Shown here: piece after piece, positions 10,574-22,231 of the stretch | Numbering within the stretch: position 1 is the first letter of the stretch | Layout: every line of letters starts with the position of its first letter | Assembly: GCF_027943255.1 (NCBI RefSeq) | Contig: NC_072896.1 | Location: forward strand, 1,550,001-1,614,000 | Direction: 5' to 3' | From: Anastrepha obliqua | Taxonomy: Eukaryota > Arthropoda > Insecta > Diptera > Tephritidae | DNA: 64,000 nt | Notes under the pieces: model-generated | Databases searched by the model: none | Seen by the model: only the letters and a program-made list of their open reading frames with translations | Told to the model about the DNA's origin: nothing | Position numbers and translations under genes: made by a program

Positions 10574-13500
10574 ATGTCTATGCAAAAAGGCGAATCCAAT
10601 TTGCAAGTGACAAAACCAACAAGCCGAGAGCAGCGCGCAATAGCAAGGGCAAAAAGGTCAGCAACAGAAGAGATCGATTTACTGGAAGAAAATATAAAAG
10701 AGAAGTTTGAAGTCGACGACGAAGTTTTTCTCGACGCTACCAACGACGAAACATCAGAAAATAAAATAAAAGCAGAAATGACTGAAATTGGCGACCTAAT
10801 AAAACTTCTAACGTTGAAGTTTCAGAAGGAAGAAGAGCAGCAAAAAACAAAGCAAGCAGCAATTTCAACAGAAAACGTTGATAGTGTAATCGGAGATTTC
10901 GATGGTCAATCACCGGTGCGTGTGGAGAGCTGGTTCGAGAATTTTGAGAAATGTGCAGCAGCTCTGAAATGGAGCGATAATCAAAAATATGTTTTCGCTC
11001 GCAAAAAGATGACAAAGACGGCTAAACTGTTCGTGGATTCAATTTGTGTTTTTGATTATGATACTCTTAGAAAAGAAGTTGAACGAGAATTTCGCCGTGA
11101 CTTTGTAAGCGCCGACATACACAAACAATTGCAGGAGAGACGCAAAAAGAGTACAGAAAGTATGCATGAGTATATGTTACACATGCGACGGTTAGGAACG
11201 TTCGGCAAAGTAGATGACCCTTCGATCATTAGGTACATTATTGATGGAATAAATGAAAAAGCAGAGAACAAAACTTTTTTACATGCTGCCAAGAACTTTG
11301 ACGACTTGAAAGCAATGCTTGAAGCTTATGAAAAACAAATAGAAACGAAAAGAGAAGCAAAAGCAAATAATGGTAGAAATTCTAGTGACAGGGAAAGTAA
11401 TAAAAACAAAAAGAGCAAACGAGAACATTGTTATAATTGCGGGTCTACTGACCATAAAAGAAGCGAATGCAAAGAGCAAACTAAATGTTTTGGGTGTAAT
11501 AAAACGGGACACATATCCAAAAATTGCCCATCAAGTACGCAAAAAAATAATGACGTAAACTTGGTCCATACAGTTGAGCAGCAGCAAAACATGCAAAAGA
11601 CTGTACAGATTAACAACATAAAAGTTCGTTGCCTAATCGACAGCGGTGCAGAAATTTCTATAATTGAGCAAACGGTTGCAAAAAAATTAAATTGTTCTCT
11701 AAAGAAATGTAGTGACAGTCTTTCGGGTTATGGCAATAAAAAGGTGATTGCTATCGGCAGGTGTGAAGCGAATATTACTGTTGATAATCTTGTTTGTGCG
11801 CATAGCTTCTTGGTCGTACCAGACAATTTGTCTAAGTATGAGGTCATCTTAGGTTTTGATTTTATCGGAAAATGCGAATACATTTATGATAGAAGTGGTT
11901 ATAGATTTACAAAATTTCTTTCGGAAAATGAAAATTGGATTCACAATATTTCGATTGAAAATAAAGAGTTAGAAGTGCCAAAAATATACAAAAATCAAAT
12001 AGAAAATATTGTTAAAGAGTATTCACCTAAAACCGAAGTGTCAAGCCCAATGAGTATGAAAATTGTGTTGTCAGAAGATAAAGTTATTCGACATTTAGCG
12101 AAGAGACTACCATTGCCAGAACAGAAAGTTGTAAGCGAGCAAGTTGAAGACTGGCTGCAAAAGAAAATAATACGTCCGTCGAGTTCCGAATATTGTAGTC
12201 GAGTTGTGATAGTCGATAAAACAGATGGTAAAAAACGTTTGTGTGTAGACTTCCGAGACTTAAATAAAATAGTGCAAAAAGATCGTTTCCCAGTTCCACT
12301 CATGGAAGAGGTCATTGAAGCGTTAGAAGGCGCAAGCATATTTACAACTTTGGACCTTGAAAATGCATTTTTTCATGTACCAATAGAAGAGAGTTCGAAG
12401 AAGTACACCGCTTTTGTTACCCGCGATGGTATTTATGAATTCAACAGAGCACCGTTTGGGTTCTGTAATTCACCGGCTATGTTTTTACGTTTCGTCAACC
12501 ACATCTTTCGTAATTTGATTAGAGAAAATGTTATGCAGATGTACATGGATGACGTTATAGTGCCCTCGAAGAATGAAGAAGAAGGTATAGAGAAGTTGAA
12601 GAAAGTATTAAGTTTGGCTGAACAGTATGGTCTCCATATTAAATGGCAAAAATGCAAGTTTTTAAAGCACGACGTAGTTTATTTGGGATTATTAATAAAA
12701 AACGGATGTGTTTCACCTGATGCAGAGAAATGTCTTGCCATACGAAAGTTCCCAGTGCCTAAAAACGTGAAACAGCTGCAACAAATGTTAGGACTGTTTG
12801 GATACTTTAGGAAATTCGTTGAAAATTATGCTGTAATCACCAAACCACTCACAGACCTATTGAAGAAGGAGGCAAAATTCGTAGTGGGCATCGCAGAAAT
12901 GACAGCCATTGAAAAAGTAAAAGACATACTAACTAGTCAACCAGTTTTGCGTATATTTTGCCCGTCAGCACCAACGGAGCTTCATACCGATGCGTCGAAG
13001 GATGGTCTTGGAGGAATTCTTTTGCAATTATTCGATGGAAAGCTGCATCCTATATACTATTGGAGTAGAAAAAATACTGCTGAAGAAAGTAAGTTACATA
13101 GCTTCTACCTTGAAATAAAAGCTGCATATTATGCTGTACAGAAATTCCGTCACTATCTTCTGGGACGAGAGTTTAAATTAGTCACAGATTGCCAAGCGTT
13201 TAAGAGCACTACTACCAAAAAAGAGTTACCACCCGCCGTAACACGTTGGATACTATATCTTGAAGATTATAAATATGTTATAGAGCACCGTAAAGGAACT
13301 TCGATGAAGCACGTGGATGCTTTGAGTAGAGCACCAGCGAGTGTTTTAATGATTGACGAAATAAGTGCTAGACTACGCCTAGCCCAAACAAGCGATGAAC
13401 ACTTTAAAGCCGTGAAGCAAATTTTACAAACGCAAGATTATGAAGATTACGTTGTTAAAAATGGTATTTTGTTCAAAAGTCAAAATGGTTTACTACTGCT

Positions 13501-14611
13501 TGCTGTACCACGTTTAATGGAGCAACAAATTATTAGAGAAGAGCACGAAAAAGGGCACTTTGCGGTTGATAAAACAGTTAATGCGGTTCAACAAAGGTAT
13601 TTTATACCACATTTACGCCAAAAAGTTGAAAAATATATTAAAAATTGTATCAAATGCATTTTATTCAACAAGAAGCTTGGGAAACAAGAAGGGGAAATGC
13701 ATATCATTGATAAGGGAGATGCGCTACTGCTGACAATCCACATCGATCACCTTGGACCTTTAGATGCAACAGCAAAATTGTACAAGCATATTTTAATCGT
13801 TGTTGATGGATTTAGCAAATTTACTTGGTTGTACCCTACAAAAACAACATCTGCAGAGGAGGTAATCAGAAAAATGTCGGAATGGGCTAACATATTTGGA
13901 GCACCGCATCGCATTATCAGTGATAAGGGGTCAGCATTTACATCGACGGCGTTTAAGGACTGGTGTCAGACAGAAAAAGTAGAACACGTCCTGACAACAA
14001 CGGGTGTGCCGAGAGGCAATGGCCAAGTCGAACGATTGAACCGAGTTGTTATAAATGTTATTTCGAAGTTGTCAGCAGATCGTACAGAAGCCTGGTATAA
14101 ATACGTTGGCAAAGTGCAAAGAGTCATCAATAGTACCATCAATAAATCAACGAAATACACACCATTTGAAATAATGTTTGGTGTGAAAATGAAAACGCCA
14201 ATGGATGTCAACATAAATAATATGGTGGAAAGTGAAACAGCCGATATTTTAATATCTAATCGTGACAGTATGAGAGAAAATGTAAGAAGACAAATCGTAT
14301 ACGCTCAGAAAGAATACAAAGAAAACTTTGACAGACGTCGTAAATGCAAAAAAATCTACAAATTGGGAGATTTAGTGGCTATCAAACGGTCACAATTTGT
14401 CGCAGGGAAAAAGTTGGCCAACGAGTTCTTGGGCCCTTATGAGGTGATCAGGGTCAAACGAAACGATAGGTACGATGTAAAGAAGGCAGCAGACTTTGAA
14501 GGCCCCAATGCAACATCAACGAGTTGTGACTACATGAAGCCGTGGAAACGGGATGAATCCGATCTATCCGAGACGGATGATATTGTCGAATGGCCGAATG
14601 TAGGAGAGTAG
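10574..14611 (+). CDS. gag-pol: Gag-Pol polyprotein of Ty3/Gypsy retrotransposon
   Basis: A single 1345-residue frame. Gag occupies roughly residues 1-320, with a charged coiled N-terminus and two CCHC zinc knuckles (C286-C299 and C305-C318) for RNA binding. Retroviral-type protease follows with active site DSG at D356. Reverse transcriptase spans about 500-700, with catalytic D594 and YMDD at 657-660. RNase H begins near D806. Integrase has the zinc-binding H991/H995/C1025/C1028 and the catalytic triad D1058, D1117, E1153 (DD35E), then a GPY module at 1287-1289. All key residues are present. Gag and Pol share one frame without a shift site, so proteolysis must separate them. The stop codon (14609-14611) lies inside the 3' LTR. 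No envelope gene or chromodomain is apparent. The first ATG was chosen; the second (codon 3) is equally possible. Confidence 0.95.
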   Translation: MSMQKGESNLQVTKPTSREQRAIARAKRSATEEIDLLEENIKEKFEVDDEVFLDATNDETSENKIKAEMTEIGDLIKLLTLKFQKEEEQQKTKQAAISTENVDSVIGDFDGQSPVRVESWFENFEKCAAALKWSDNQKYVFARKKMTKTAKLFVDSICVFDYDTLRKEVEREFRRDFVSADIHKQLQERRKKSTESMHEYMLHMRRLGTFGKVDDPSIIRYIIDGINEKAENKTFLHAAKNFDDLKAMLEAYEKQIETKREAKANNGRNSSDRESNKNKKSKREHCYNCGSTDHKRSECKEQTKCFGCNKTGHISKNCPSSTQKNNDVNLVHTVEQQQNMQKTVQINNIKVRCLIDSGAEISIIEQTVAKKLNCSLKKCSDSLSGYGNKKVIAIGRCEANITVDNLVCAHSFLVVPDNLSKYEVILGFDFIGKCEYIYDRSGYRFTKFLSENENWIHNISIENKELEVPKIYKNQIENIVKEYSPKTEVSSPMSMKIVLSEDKVIRHLAKRLPLPEQKVVSEQVEDWLQKKIIRPSSSEYCSRVVIVDKTDGKKRLCVDFRDLNKIVQKDRFPVPLMEEVIEALEGASIFTTLDLENAFFHVPIEESSKKYTAFVTRDGIYEFNRAPFGFCNSPAMFLRFVNHIFRNLIRENVMQMYMDDVIVPSKNEEEGIEKLKKVLSLAEQYGLHIKWQKCKFLKHDVVYLGLLIKNGCVSPDAEKCLAIRKFPVPKNVKQLQQMLGLFGYFRKFVENYAVITKPLTDLLKKEAKFVVGIAEMTAIEKVKDILTSQPVLRIFCPSAPTELHTDASKDGLGGILLQLFDGKLHPIYYWSRKNTAEESKLHSFYLEIKAAYYAVQKFRHYLLGREFKLVTDCQAFKSTTTKKELPPAVTRWILYLEDYKYVIEHRKGTSMKHVDALSRAPASVLMIDEISARLRLAQTSDEHFKAVKQILQTQDYEDYVVKNGILFKSQNGLLLLAVPRLMEQQIIREEHEKGHFAVDKTVNAVQQRYFIPHLRQKVEKYIKNCIKCILFNKKLGKQEGEMHIIDKGDALLLTIHIDHLGPLDATAKLYKHILIVVDGFSKFTWLYPTKTTSAEEVIRKMSEWANIFGAPHRIISDKGSAFTSTAFKDWCQTEKVEHVLTTTGVPRGNGQVERLNRVVINVISKLSADRTEAWYKYVGKVQRVINSTINKSTKYTPFEIMFGVKMKTPMDVNINNMVESETADILISNRDSMRENVRRQIVYAQKEYKENFDRRRKCKKIYKLGDLVAIKRSQFVAGKKLANEFLGPYEVIRVKRNDRYDVKKAADFEGPNATSTSCDYMKPWKRDESDLSETDDIVEWPNVGE

Positions 14612-14806
14612 GCAGAAGGAGTTCGCCTTAAGTCGTCGGTGAGTTAAGTCGTATTATCGTGTGCGCGCTTTTGCTAATATAAAGTCGTTCTTTCAGTTGC
14701 CCAAACAGACGTGCCGTACTAAACTTCATCTTTTTAATCACCATCTTTTTAATTTAAAGTTGAAATAACTATTGAATAACATTTTTACTAAATATATTAT
14801 CTTACA
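14599..14806 (+). repeat. 3' LTR (208 bp)
   Basis: Same sequence as the 5' LTR, ending CTTACA before the duplicated TATA. The bases just upstream ('gtcgaatggccgaa') are not a purine run, so the expected polypurine tract is not evident. The LTR supplies the last codons and stop of gag-pol. Confidence 0.95.
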
Positions 14807-15054
14807 TATATATGTAAGATATTCACAGAAAAAATGTGAGGAATCAAATAAAACAGAATTTTAAAGTTTGAAATAATTTTATGGATTATTACTGCCCACA
14901 TTTCATTATCAGCAGAAGTTCTGGCTATAAAATAAGTGGCTACGTATCCATGTAAATACGCATTCTGACAAAAACTACAAGAAATATATTCTCGGATAGC
15001 CAGGCGATCATTAAATCAATACGGCTATATTAAGATCAAAGATTGCGTAGGGAT

Positions 15055-15670
15055 GCCGGAAAGCTCTAGATGATATTAGTGTCGTATTCAAGGTCTGCCT
15101 TACTTGAGTTGCGGGGCATAGAGAAATTGAGGATATTGTAACGCCCATGAGCTAGCCAGGAAAGGTACCACTCTTCTAAGCAGTTGAAGAAGTTGATAGA
15201 AGTACCATTGGGATACCTAATAATAACTAAAAAAATAATAAATAGTAAAAGCCAAAAGGTCAACAGGTCAACAGGTCAACATGTCATAAAGAGGTGAGGG
15301 CGCGTGCGTAACAGATAGCCTGCGGTGGCCGCAAATAAATAAAAAAGTGACAATGGAGCTGTTGAGCCTTTCAAGAGAGATATTTCGAAAGTTGTGGCGT
15401 GTATATCCGGCCATTGGCTATTTGACAGGCCCTCATTCAGGCTAAGAGCTTTCTCCTTGAATTCTAGAAGTTGTAGAGATGTAGAAATATTTGAGCACTT
15501 CCTTTGCAATTGCCCAGTCTTAACTAAAGTCATCTCTAGGTAGATCATTTTTCAATTCTTTTACGGAACTGCCGGCATAAGAGCCACACAATGGTTTCAC
15601 GAAGAAAAATTTATTAGGTTTTCGTGTCGCACAGTGGTATCAGAACGGTACTATAAGGTTTAAGTGAGTT
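15055..15670 (+). pseudogene. LINE relic, C-terminal end of ORF2
   Basis: Plus-strand translation near 15390-15535 gives SGHWLF, then ISGHW/FEHFLCNCPVL-like text. This is the C-terminal segment of RNase H-bearing LINE ORF2 proteins, which ends in a Cys/His cluster (EHxLCxCP). The sequence upstream to 15055 keeps the pattern only in patches. Multiple stops and small indels; no polymerase motifs. A CCTAA run of about three units at 15700-15715 may belong to its 3' end. Confidence 0.6.
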
Positions 15671-15699
15671 AGTCGTACGCATCGTCTACCACCATAACC

Positions 15700-17335
15700 T
15701 AACCTAACCTAATGTCCATATTTCACTAGTATGTAGCTTCTACCAGGTCAGCATATAATTGAGTTCTTCGCTGATATACCTGTACTTATGGTGACACTAC
15801 TAGGTGTCGACACCCCTGACGAAGAACGAAAAGGAGCAGAACGTGGAAATGTCGTCACACTAAGTCAGCGCAGCGAGCTTCACGCCATATAGTTTCCCTC
15901 CTCATAAAATCTATTTCAGAGTTCCATTTTTAGCTGGTGGATCGGTCACAGGGGCTGCGATTAAATTAATATGATTCGAGCTCTTCAAAGTGGTAAAACA
16001 ACATACCATCATAAAGAGCTCCGGAGAGGAAGACAAAACTTCGGGCACTACACTGACACCACAATGTGTGATTAAGCCCTTACTTGGGAGGATATAATCA
16101 CCAAAGATGCAGATTTTTTTATATTAATCGTTATCCAGGGAATATTTATATTTTTCTGACTTATTATTACAAATACTTAACAGTCTTATAAATATTATTC
16201 AATTTGATTTCTCACAGTGCGCATGACGCAAGTAGTGTTTCTGTTTACGACAGTTTCTTTATCACTGTTACTCTGTTACTCTTACACCTACACATGCATA
16301 TATATGTAATCACTTCTAACCTACTATCTATTTCGTTTCATAGGCGCACACAATATTATCGAGCTTCCGTTTCCGGTTATTTATGCAGTTCGTGTTGGTC
16401 TATGGGCCAGACGATGGTCAAATTGAGCGCTTGTCTATCTCTGTACATACATACATACATATATTTGTTTGTTATGTGCACAAGTAAACATATCTGTCTG
16501 CAGTTGTCACATCCAACAAATCTGACCAACTTGTGACCACTTGGCCAATGATAATTTAGCCCATTTGCATTTTGTACGCGTACAAAATTTGCCCGTAGAC
16601 TTGTAATGCAGTGTTTTGTATGTATGTGCGTGTGCAATATAAAAGTTATAACATAATGTTTTTCAGCGAAAATATTCTTACATTTCAATTAAATATTTTG
16701 CCTTAAGGATTTAAGTTTTCCTGCTTTTTTACATTTTCTTATATTGACTGTGAAGAATATTAAACGTTTGCTAACTAGCCCGGGGTAATTCCATAAGACG
16801 GCAGATCTTCTCACAATAATCAGGTGGTGGTGATTAGCCTACACAAATGTGGCTTTGAAACACTTTAAGATCTTCCGATAATCAATTTCTAATACTGAAA
16901 GAAAGAGTTTCGAGAAAACCATTCACTGATAATGGTAAAATATTGCCGGCCTGTTTTGAAAACCTTTTTTTTATGCTATGAATAAAATATATCAAATATC
17001 AAAGAAATGCTTTAGGCTTAATTCTTAACCACTTGTGTACAAATTGAAATTTTTATTTATTTTTAGAACTTACAAATATATAAATTTTCCATGATATTTG
17101 TAATTTTTTCAATCACATTAAATACAATTTAATTTAAATAACAAAAGAAAATTTGATAATCTAAATGAATTCTCCAGACAAATTACTTTACAAAAAAAAC
17201 TAAACGACAGTCGTTAAAAGTTAAAGAAGAATTTTGTTGTGTGGCCTGAAAAATTGGCAATCAGCTGTCAGTACCGCTTTAAGAGGTTTTTCTAAATAGA
17301 AATTATTTTCATGGAATATTTCCCTGTTCTTGGTT
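15700..17335. other. Spacer, nothing recognised
   Basis: Starts with a few CCTAA units (15700-15715). A GC-richer patch at 15790-16080 looks like old repeat DNA but I cannot name it. The (CATA)n tract at 16443-16462 is a microsatellite. The frames at 16204-16688 overlap each other on both strands and look random. Confidence 0.5.
16443..16462. repeat. (CATA)n microsatellite
   Basis: Four tandem CATA units followed by TATA. Confidence 0.8.
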
Positions 17336-17528
17336 TCTTTAATTATTGAAATTTGAAATTTGAAAAGGTCGAGTCAAGGAGCACCAGGAGATTTGGTGGG
17401 TCCTAAAACACTCAGGATAAAAAGCCCATTGTATTTAAAGCTCTGGAAAGGGGGTAAATAGTCAAGGAGGGAAGGAGAAAAGTATCAGAGAAAGAGATAG
17501 GAAAGAATAGACACAAAGATAGAAATAG

Positions 17529-18232
17529 TTAGTCCTGTGAGAGTTTTCCAGATCTTTTGGCAAATCTGTAAACATTCTTCAGTTTTAGAGAACGAATATT
17601 ACTCATTCTCATGACATCAAAACCCAAAACTCGTAGCCGTGCTCAAGCAAAGGCAGGACACTCACAGAGAAGGTACTCGGTGCTATCCGGCTCTTCCAAG
17701 CATGACAGGCACGCTGGGTCCTCAATTATTCCAATGGTGGTCATATTCTGAACCCATGGGTTGTGTGCTGTAATGCTACCGACCTTCAACCGAATGTCTT
17801 TCCTTCTAAGTTTTAGTAGAAAGTTTGACAGTTTTCTGTTCGGACTTGTTACAAAACACTTTGCAGCTCTGCAGCGTTCTAAACCGGACCATTGCTTTTT
17901 ATGCAGATTGCCTACATAATCGCTGATCCAATTCATGATTCCTGCGGAACTGATTCCGTTTCTTGGCTCTGGCCCATGTGGGGGCACCGCTGATCCACGG
18001 TTGGCCAATTCGTCGGCGATTTCGTTTCCTTGCACACCGGAGTGTCCCGGAACCCATATAAGTACAAGCCTATTTTGTCTTGCGACAGAATTCAGCTACT
18101 TCTTACATTTTTGAACACTCTTTGAGGTTTGCTTCGCGTTCTCCAGGGCCTTCAATGCAGCCTGACAGTCACTGAAAACTCCAATCTATTTCCCGCTCCA
18201 TCTCGATTATCCATTCGGCTACTTTAATTATT
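17529..18232 (-). pseudogene. LINE relic with RNase H and Cys/His tail
   Basis: Reads IGVFSDCQAALKAL (RNase H catalytic Asp), a stop at about 18095, then LIWVPGHSG and GNEIADELANRGS (last RNase H Asp). The C-terminal cluster CLSCLEEPDSTEYLLCECPAFA follows. One in-frame TGA (17640-17642, from CGA by a C-to-T change) separates a final basic tail that ends at 17529. The copy is 5'-truncated near 18232, before the reverse transcriptase. RNase H in ORF2 points to the I/LOA/R1 group rather than Jockey. The 3' untranslated part probably reaches about 17340. Confidence 0.85.
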
Positions 18233-21200
18233 ACTAACGATATGAAGAAATCACAAGGAGAAGGAATAGCTAATTTAATAGCGCAACTGTCTACTAATAA
18301 TAAACAGTTGGCGGAAATCCGTATGCGACGTTTACTGAAGTTACAAAAAATTGTGGCAGCAATGCGCATGGGGAACTCGATATTACATTTTAAAATAAGT
18401 AATAAGAGAACAAAACGTTTATGGACACGCGCTTTTTTCTGTAAAATAAATCCATAATTAATAATATTTAACAAACATTTTATTAGAATTATGTCTACAA
18501 ACTTCTTTTCTTTGCTGGCATCCATTTTTTTTAGTTTTCGATGTCTTTCTTTACATTCGTAATAATAATTATCGATAACACAGAAAACAGGGTTGTATGT
18601 CAAAATGGTAATAATCTAGGATTATTTTATAATCTCAGATTTTGGGAGAGAAATTTTGTATGGGAATTCGCGCTTTTTAATTACGGATTTTGAGTTAAGC
18701 GTGAAAAATTAGATCATCTACGTATGTGAACGTATTACTCGTATAAGTCTCCCTTTCTGTCAAGTTACTTTTAGCTTTAGTTAATTTTATCTAGTCTACA
18801 GGGTTCTTTAAGGGGTTATACACCTTGTGAGCCCAAAAAAAAAAGACGAAGAGTAACTCTCGAAGAATACATTTTGGTGTTTTTATTTTAAAAAATGTTA
18901 TTATTTATTGTTGATATCGCCCTTCCCACGAAACGCAGCTCTTTAGAAGAGGCTTGCGGTGATCACGGTAGCGCATGAGCAGCTCAACTGAAATCAAAAA
19001 AATTAAGTGATTATTGTAGAAAAATATGTTTTAGTGAATCTGAATGGTTTATTTACCCTAAACAAATTTTTCTCGATACGAAAACCGCTTTGCACCAAAA
19101 AAACGATTTTTGAGGGGAGGAAAAATTAAAAAAAAAATGAATTCCGAACTATGCTAATATTTATAAAAAGTGAACCGTTCAGATTCACGAGGTTCTAACT
19201 TCGGATAATTAAAAAAAAAGTTTATGCGAATCGGTGAAATAGTTTTTGATAAGTAATGATCACCGCGAAGGCAATTTTCAAAAAACACGACTTAGAGATA
19301 ATCGCGTCTAAAATTTTGCGTGCACTTCATTTATGATGTACTTTTAGAATATGCCATAAACAAATTTTCGATTTTTTAGCTGAATCTGTTTAACTGAAAT
19401 CTGTTGCCGGAGAACTGCATTTGATAAGTCAATGGATATGAATTACCACATTACTGACTATTCATTCGCTTAGTGACACAATCAAGAGAATTGGATTATG
19501 TCTCACTATCTATCACTCAATAGTAAATTTCATATGTAATTAGTTTGGCAATAATGCATGTGGAGTTCATTTAATTACTCGTCTAATTAATTAACCAAAT
19601 TGATCTCTCTAAATACCAGCGCACGTGCAGTTATAGTATTAACTTGGAAACCTTTTAATTTTCCCTCGTAATAAGCTATAAAGTAATTGACCGTGTCAAT
19701 TTCTGGTTAATTCATAAAATTAATCAGTAATGAGTTGTTACCTTCAAACGCCCACAAACACACACATGACGATACCACACACACACACACACGTAAATTA
19801 AAGAGGGTTAAATTTTAATGAACTTCCGACACATTTACTTCATCATACAATTCGGCCGTAATCCAGGCACTAAACTTAAACACAGTTAATCCAAGCGACA
19901 CATGCACACGCATACGCATACAAACAAAACCTAGAAATTTTGTGAATACACTGTCCACTTTCCAAAGCCTTGAATCAGGAGCACCATCAACTGGACCGCA
20001 AGATAAACACTTAAAATTTGTGGTAGGGCATTTTTGTGGAAAATGAAGTAAAGACAAGGATATTAGAATGGTTTCGTGGGCGTGTATGTATATTTGTGGA
20101 TTGTAACACACACATGTGCATGTAGGCATGTGTGTTTGCACTCTGCCCCAAGGCTAGATTTAAAATGATATGGCAGAACACAAAAAGTGCTTTACATGCA
20201 TGGAAAATGATGAGTAGAAATAAGTACCGTTAGAAGATGGAGCATAAAAAATTAAGAGAAAAAATAATAAAGAAGAAAATTCCTTGAGCTCTACGCAACT
20301 TTGTTTGAGTAATGTTTAGCTTATCTATGGGAGTGAAGTGTGTCGGTATGTGCATGTGTGCGTACGCATATAGAATTGAAAATTGAGTGGAAATTTAATT
20401 TAGTGTGTAACCAGATTTGGGTTAGTGCAAAATTTATTATGTAGCCTGTTAATTAAAAGGGTAACCACAGCAAGAACAACATGAGTATTCTATAAAGCCG
20501 CATGCGTTCATACGGAAGTCTATGTGCATGGCTATGTATCTGTATGTGGAGTAAATATGTATGCAAATGAGAACCAAGCAAAGTATAGCAAGGATGTATG
20601 TATTGCAAAATAAATATTTTCGCTTTTGAATACAATTAAAATCTGAAATATGCCTGAAATATGTTTGAAAATATTTAGAATCGATACCTTTTAAATGTAA
20701 AATTTTATTTCTAATAAGCGATAATTATTAAGTAGTAATATTATAATACAAAAATTTTCCAATTTCCATTTGGAGTTTAAGGGGGAAACTGGTTTATATC
20801 GATCAAAAAATAGATTTTTGTATTGCATAAATCGTTAGTATAACTACCCAAGAATATGTGGTAAAAATTTTATTAGGACATTCGCATTATTCCCGATTCT
20901 ATGAGCACTTAAGTGACTGCCCGTCGGTTCCGCATCGTAGCGCGCGTTAGCTAGAACGCCGTTTTACTCGAAACTACTTTTTGTTAATAAAAAAATATTG
21001 CTGTTGATTTCAGAGAAAAATTGCAACTTCAGGAATTCCCACCAGAAAGATACTCGGAGGGCGATCGTCCATGGACAAGTCGCTCTAACGCCACTATCTC
21101 CCGCGGAAATAGCTTCAACAAAATTTAAATTTAAATTTAACCCAACTACAGGCAGTCATAAGTTATGCTAGGTAAAGTGAACTGATCTATAATCAAGAGT

Positions 21201-21799
21201 TCACTCGGTGTGAACTGATGCACAAAATAAGATTATTCTCGACCTCGGATTCCCTCTTAAGAGGCAATCATAAGTCCCGGGAGAATATTTTGATATAAAA
21301 ATAAACTCTCCACAACAATATGCCACTTTTTCGACTTATTAAATTATGTCAATATGTCACGCTACTATTCCCTTTCTATTACTTTATTGTCTTTTGAAGT
21401 GAAGTTAGTTAGTTTATATCTTATTGCCTTACCGGTAAGCAATTTTTGTTTTTTGTGTAACTAGAACAGTTTGTTCAGAATTGCAATAAGCGCATTGGCT
21501 GTCATATCCGAGGGCTCCGGTGCGTGCTATATTGGCGGATAGTTTTAAAATTATGAATTGGGGCTCTCAAGTAACTCCCTGCCCTCTTTCTCATTTTTTT
21601 CCTTTTTCCCTTATTATTTTATTATTATTTTATTACATACAGTTAATATTTAAATATTATTAAAGCGAATGTTGTTAATTCTAATTAAATGGAAAAAGTA
21701 GAGATGAAGGGCACTTTTTATTATATTTAATTTAATATATTCTTTGGGTAAGAAATAATTTCGTATTTCCAAAACTTGTTTTCCGACTACATAACACGC
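18233..21799. other. Spacer, no recognised gene
   Basis: Contains an unassigned 71-codon plus-strand frame at 18242-18457 with a basic RRLLKLQK stretch and KRTKRLWTR. Two places begin with 'tttaagggg' (about 18806 and 20776) and may be ends of small inverted-repeat elements, but I found no partner ends. A (CA)n tract lies at 19776-19792. The remainder is AT-rich with no coding signal. Confidence 0.45.
19776..19792. repeat. (CA)n microsatellite
   Basis: Eight CA units, preceded by an interrupted CA-rich stretch from 19753. Confidence 0.85.
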
Positions 21800-21819
21800 A
21801 GCATAAATTTTAGAGCTCT

Positions 21820-22231
21820 ATATACACGGCCTCGGCCCAGAGGTTGAGGGTTCGAGTCCCACATAAAGCACGGTTCTCGCAATTTTCCAAACTTACCTAA
21901 AAACAAGCAAAAGAACAAAGAAAAAGACACAGTTACTCATTGCATCAGTGGTGACAGCAAAAGGAAGCAAGCAACCGCGGTAATAGCGCATACGAACCCA
22001 AATTTAGCGAAGTCCTCAACCATCTGTGCGATCCTTTTGCCAGGCATATGTGAAACACAGATGGCACTCTAAGCAGTAAGAAGGCGTTGTTCCTAATCTC
22101 CGGCAGGTGGGCATTCCTACTACTTAGGACACCTACCCTGTCAGAAATCAAAATAGATTAACGAAACCAACGCAAGACTGAGACTTATCGAGGCCCTATG
22201 CTCTCGAGAGTAGTGATCAAGGAAAAAAAAA
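21820..22231 (+). repeat. tRNA-derived SINE-like retroposon
   Basis: The start carries a B-box-like GGTTCGAGTCCC (21849-21860) inside a damaged tRNA-like head. A body of about 330 bp of mixed composition follows, ending 'gtgatcaagg' with an A-run at 22222-22230. B-box at one end and A-tail at the other suggest a SINE. The A-box is not clear, and no second copy is present in this window. Confidence 0.45.

Larger units (their letters stand above)
10131..14806 (+). mobile_element. Complete Ty3/Gypsy LTR retrotransposon
   Basis: The element is 4676 bp with two 208-bp LTRs (TGTAGG...TTACA). The host tetramer TATA lies immediately outside both ends (10127-10130 and 14807-14810), consistent with a 4-bp target duplication. 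It carries a single gag-pol frame and no envelope frame. Aligned by eye the two LTRs show no difference, and the 1345-codon frame has no interruption, so insertion is very recent and the element may still be able to move. The domain order protease, reverse transcriptase, RNase H, integrase places it in Ty3/Gypsy (Metaviridae); I cannot assign a lineage with confidence. Confidence 0.95.

Noticed and set aside
15700..15716. CCTAA run as a telomeric (TTAGG)n relic
   Set aside because: Only about three units, flies lack TTAGG telomeres, and it sits at the end of a LINE relic.
18242..18457. Basic plus-strand frame as a Harbinger-type transposon protein
   Set aside because: Only a vague resemblance (KRTKRLWTR); no second motif and no terminal repeats seen.
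18806..21260. Two 'tttaagggg' starts as paired ends of a MITE
   Set aside because: They are in the same orientation and no complementary partner end was found for either.
21849..21860. Isolated tRNA gene from the B-box
   Set aside because: No proper A-box or acceptor pairing; better explained as the head of a SINE-like retroposon.
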